Origin: JBNJGT01 sp051819765
GTDB lineage: Archaea > Nanobdellota > Nanobdellia > Woesearchaeales > JACJVW01
Length of the DNA stretch: 21,025 bases
Assembly: GCA_051819765.1 (NCBI GenBank)
Contig: JBNJGT010000028.1
Coordinates: forward strand, 1-21,025
Reading direction: 5' to 3'
Part shown: positions 20,409 to 21,025 of the stretch, one piece after another
How positions within the stretch are numbered: position 1 is the stretch's first letter
Layout of the letters: every line of letters begins with the position of its first letter
The notes under the pieces: generated by a model
Told to the model about the DNA's origin: nothing
What the model saw: only the letters and a program-made list of their open reading frames with translations
Databases searched by the model: none
Position numbers and translations under genes: made by a program

Positions 20409-21025
20409 TTTTGACCCTCCTGCGCTCCCTGACCTGACGGGCCTTGTGGCGGCTGACCTGCAGCAGGTTTTCCAGGTGGTCTTTGGGGCTGACCTCCAGC
20501 AGGTTGTGCAGTCAGTTGTGCGACCTGGGTTTTGAGGTGCTTGAAGCCAGTGACTAGCAATTCCATCGCAGCGGTCAGATCTAGGATCTCATCCCGGGAT
20601 TTGACGTCGGGCATGCGAACGTTGAAATCACCGTTGGAGACTTTCTCTGCAACTTCTTTGAGTTTAGTGATAGGTCGAGTCAGGGCACGGGCAAACATGA
20701 ATGACACCAGAACAACAATCAGTATGGTCAAACCAGTGATGATGAATATGGTGTTTTGCGTATTCATGCCTTCTGTCCGCTGGGCGATGGTCTCCCGGGT
20801 CTGTTGGTTTGCTTCCAGAATCCTAGCGGCTGTCTGATTGATTGAGCTTTGTATCTTCTGCTCAGTTTCCTTGATGGGGCCTGTAAACTCATCAATATAG
20901 GTGGTTGCGGCTACAGAGAACTGGACACCATCTGCAGTCGTCGCATTCACTATTGCGATATACATGTATTTTTCGTTTATTGAACCATCATCTTCCTTCC
21001 AGTCATAATATCCTTTTGCGGGAAC
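20405..21025 (-). CDS. Cache-TM-HAMP sensor protein without output domain (5' partial)
   Basis: The frame is open to the window edge, so the N-terminus is missing; 206 residues are visible. First comes the end of an extracellular Cache-type domain (GYYDWKEDDGS, KYMYIAIVNATTADG, FSVAATTYIDEF). A linker helix and a transmembrane segment (IFIITGLTILIVVLVSFMFA) follow. Next is a HAMP domain (ARALTRPITKLKEVAEKVSN, GDFNVRMPDVKSRDEILDL) and a short coiled coil (LVTGFKHLKTQVAQL). The chain then ends in a Pro/Gly/Gln-rich tail. No histidine kinase, cyclase or methyl-accepting domain follows. Signalling must therefore go through a partner, perhaps the ATGA-coupled small Cys protein. Confidence 0.85.
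   Translation of the reverse strand, partial: VPAKGYYDWKEDDGSINEKYMYIAIVNATTADGVQFSVAATTYIDEFTGPIKETEQKIQSSINQTAARILEANQQTRETIAQRTEGMNTQNTIFIITGLTILIVVLVSFMFARALTRPITKLKEVAEKVSNGDFNVRMPDVKSRDEILDLTAAMELLVTGFKHLKTQVAQLTAQPAGGQPQRPPGKPAAGQPPQGPSGQGAQEGQK

Noticed and set aside
1..21025. CRISPR arrays, insertion sequences or attachment sites
   Set aside because: No regularly spaced repeats, transposase genes or terminal inverted repeats were seen, and the single tRNA gene shows no duplicated 3' end in the window.

Overview
The window is archaeal chromosome. It encodes archaeal/eukaryotic-type eL15, eL21, eS1 (S3Ae), RNA polymerase subunit Rpb4 (RpoF), Cbf5 pseudouridine synthase, an archaeal-type glutamyl-tRNA synthetase and a DUF655 protein. 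TATA-like boxes sit about 26-28 nt upstream of many start codons, which is the spacing expected for leaderless mRNAs. Mixed into this are bacterial-type genes (gyrB, rlmH, a MoxR/Bat operon). The small archaeal protein families and short intergenic gaps suggest an uncultured DPANN-like archaeon (Woesearchaeota/Pacearchaeota flavour), but a euryarchaeal lineage cannot be excluded from this sequence alone.

Layout. 1-2508: a tightly overlapping four-gene operon of exported or membrane-anchored beta-rich proteins. 2495-3973: cbf5 and a STAS/SpoIIAA-like protein, both minus strand. 3974-4555: no gene; many potential hairpins suggest a structured RNA. 4556-6178: a large surface protein with a Gly/Tyr-rich segment and a C-terminal anchor. 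6392-6841: a small hypothetical gene, an unlisted 55-residue cysteine protein and tRNA-Arg(UCG). 6851-9628: ferredoxin, eS1 and gyrB, minus strand. 9844-10611: eL15 and a 32-residue acidic micro-ORF. 10608-12642: a short alkylguanine-DNA alkyltransferase and gltX, diverging from one palindromic TATA box. 12683-13876: hypothetical, membrane and DUF655 genes. 14024-14664: rpl21e-rpoF. 14665-15179: an AT-rich gap ending in a likely box C/D sRNA with its own promoter. 15180-20246: a six-gene, almost completely translationally coupled operon moxR-rlmH-DUF58-VWA(BatA-like)-BatD-like-helical membrane protein. 20241-21025: a Cache-TM-HAMP sensor lacking an output domain (5' end outside the window), coupled to a second copy of the 55-residue cysteine protein.

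How the genes work together. The translation and RNA genes form ordinary informational clusters. The two accessory themes are cell-surface and envelope. The first is the 137-2508 operon and the 4556-6178 surface protein. The second is the MoxR/VWA operon, where a MoxR AAA+ chaperone probably acts on the VWA proteins and membrane partners. The most interesting signals are the paralogous pair of small Cys proteins (one behind a sensor without an output domain), the triple repeat in the BatD-position protein, the unexplained structured region at 4040-4480, rlmH inside a Bat operon, and the economical bidirectional promoters.
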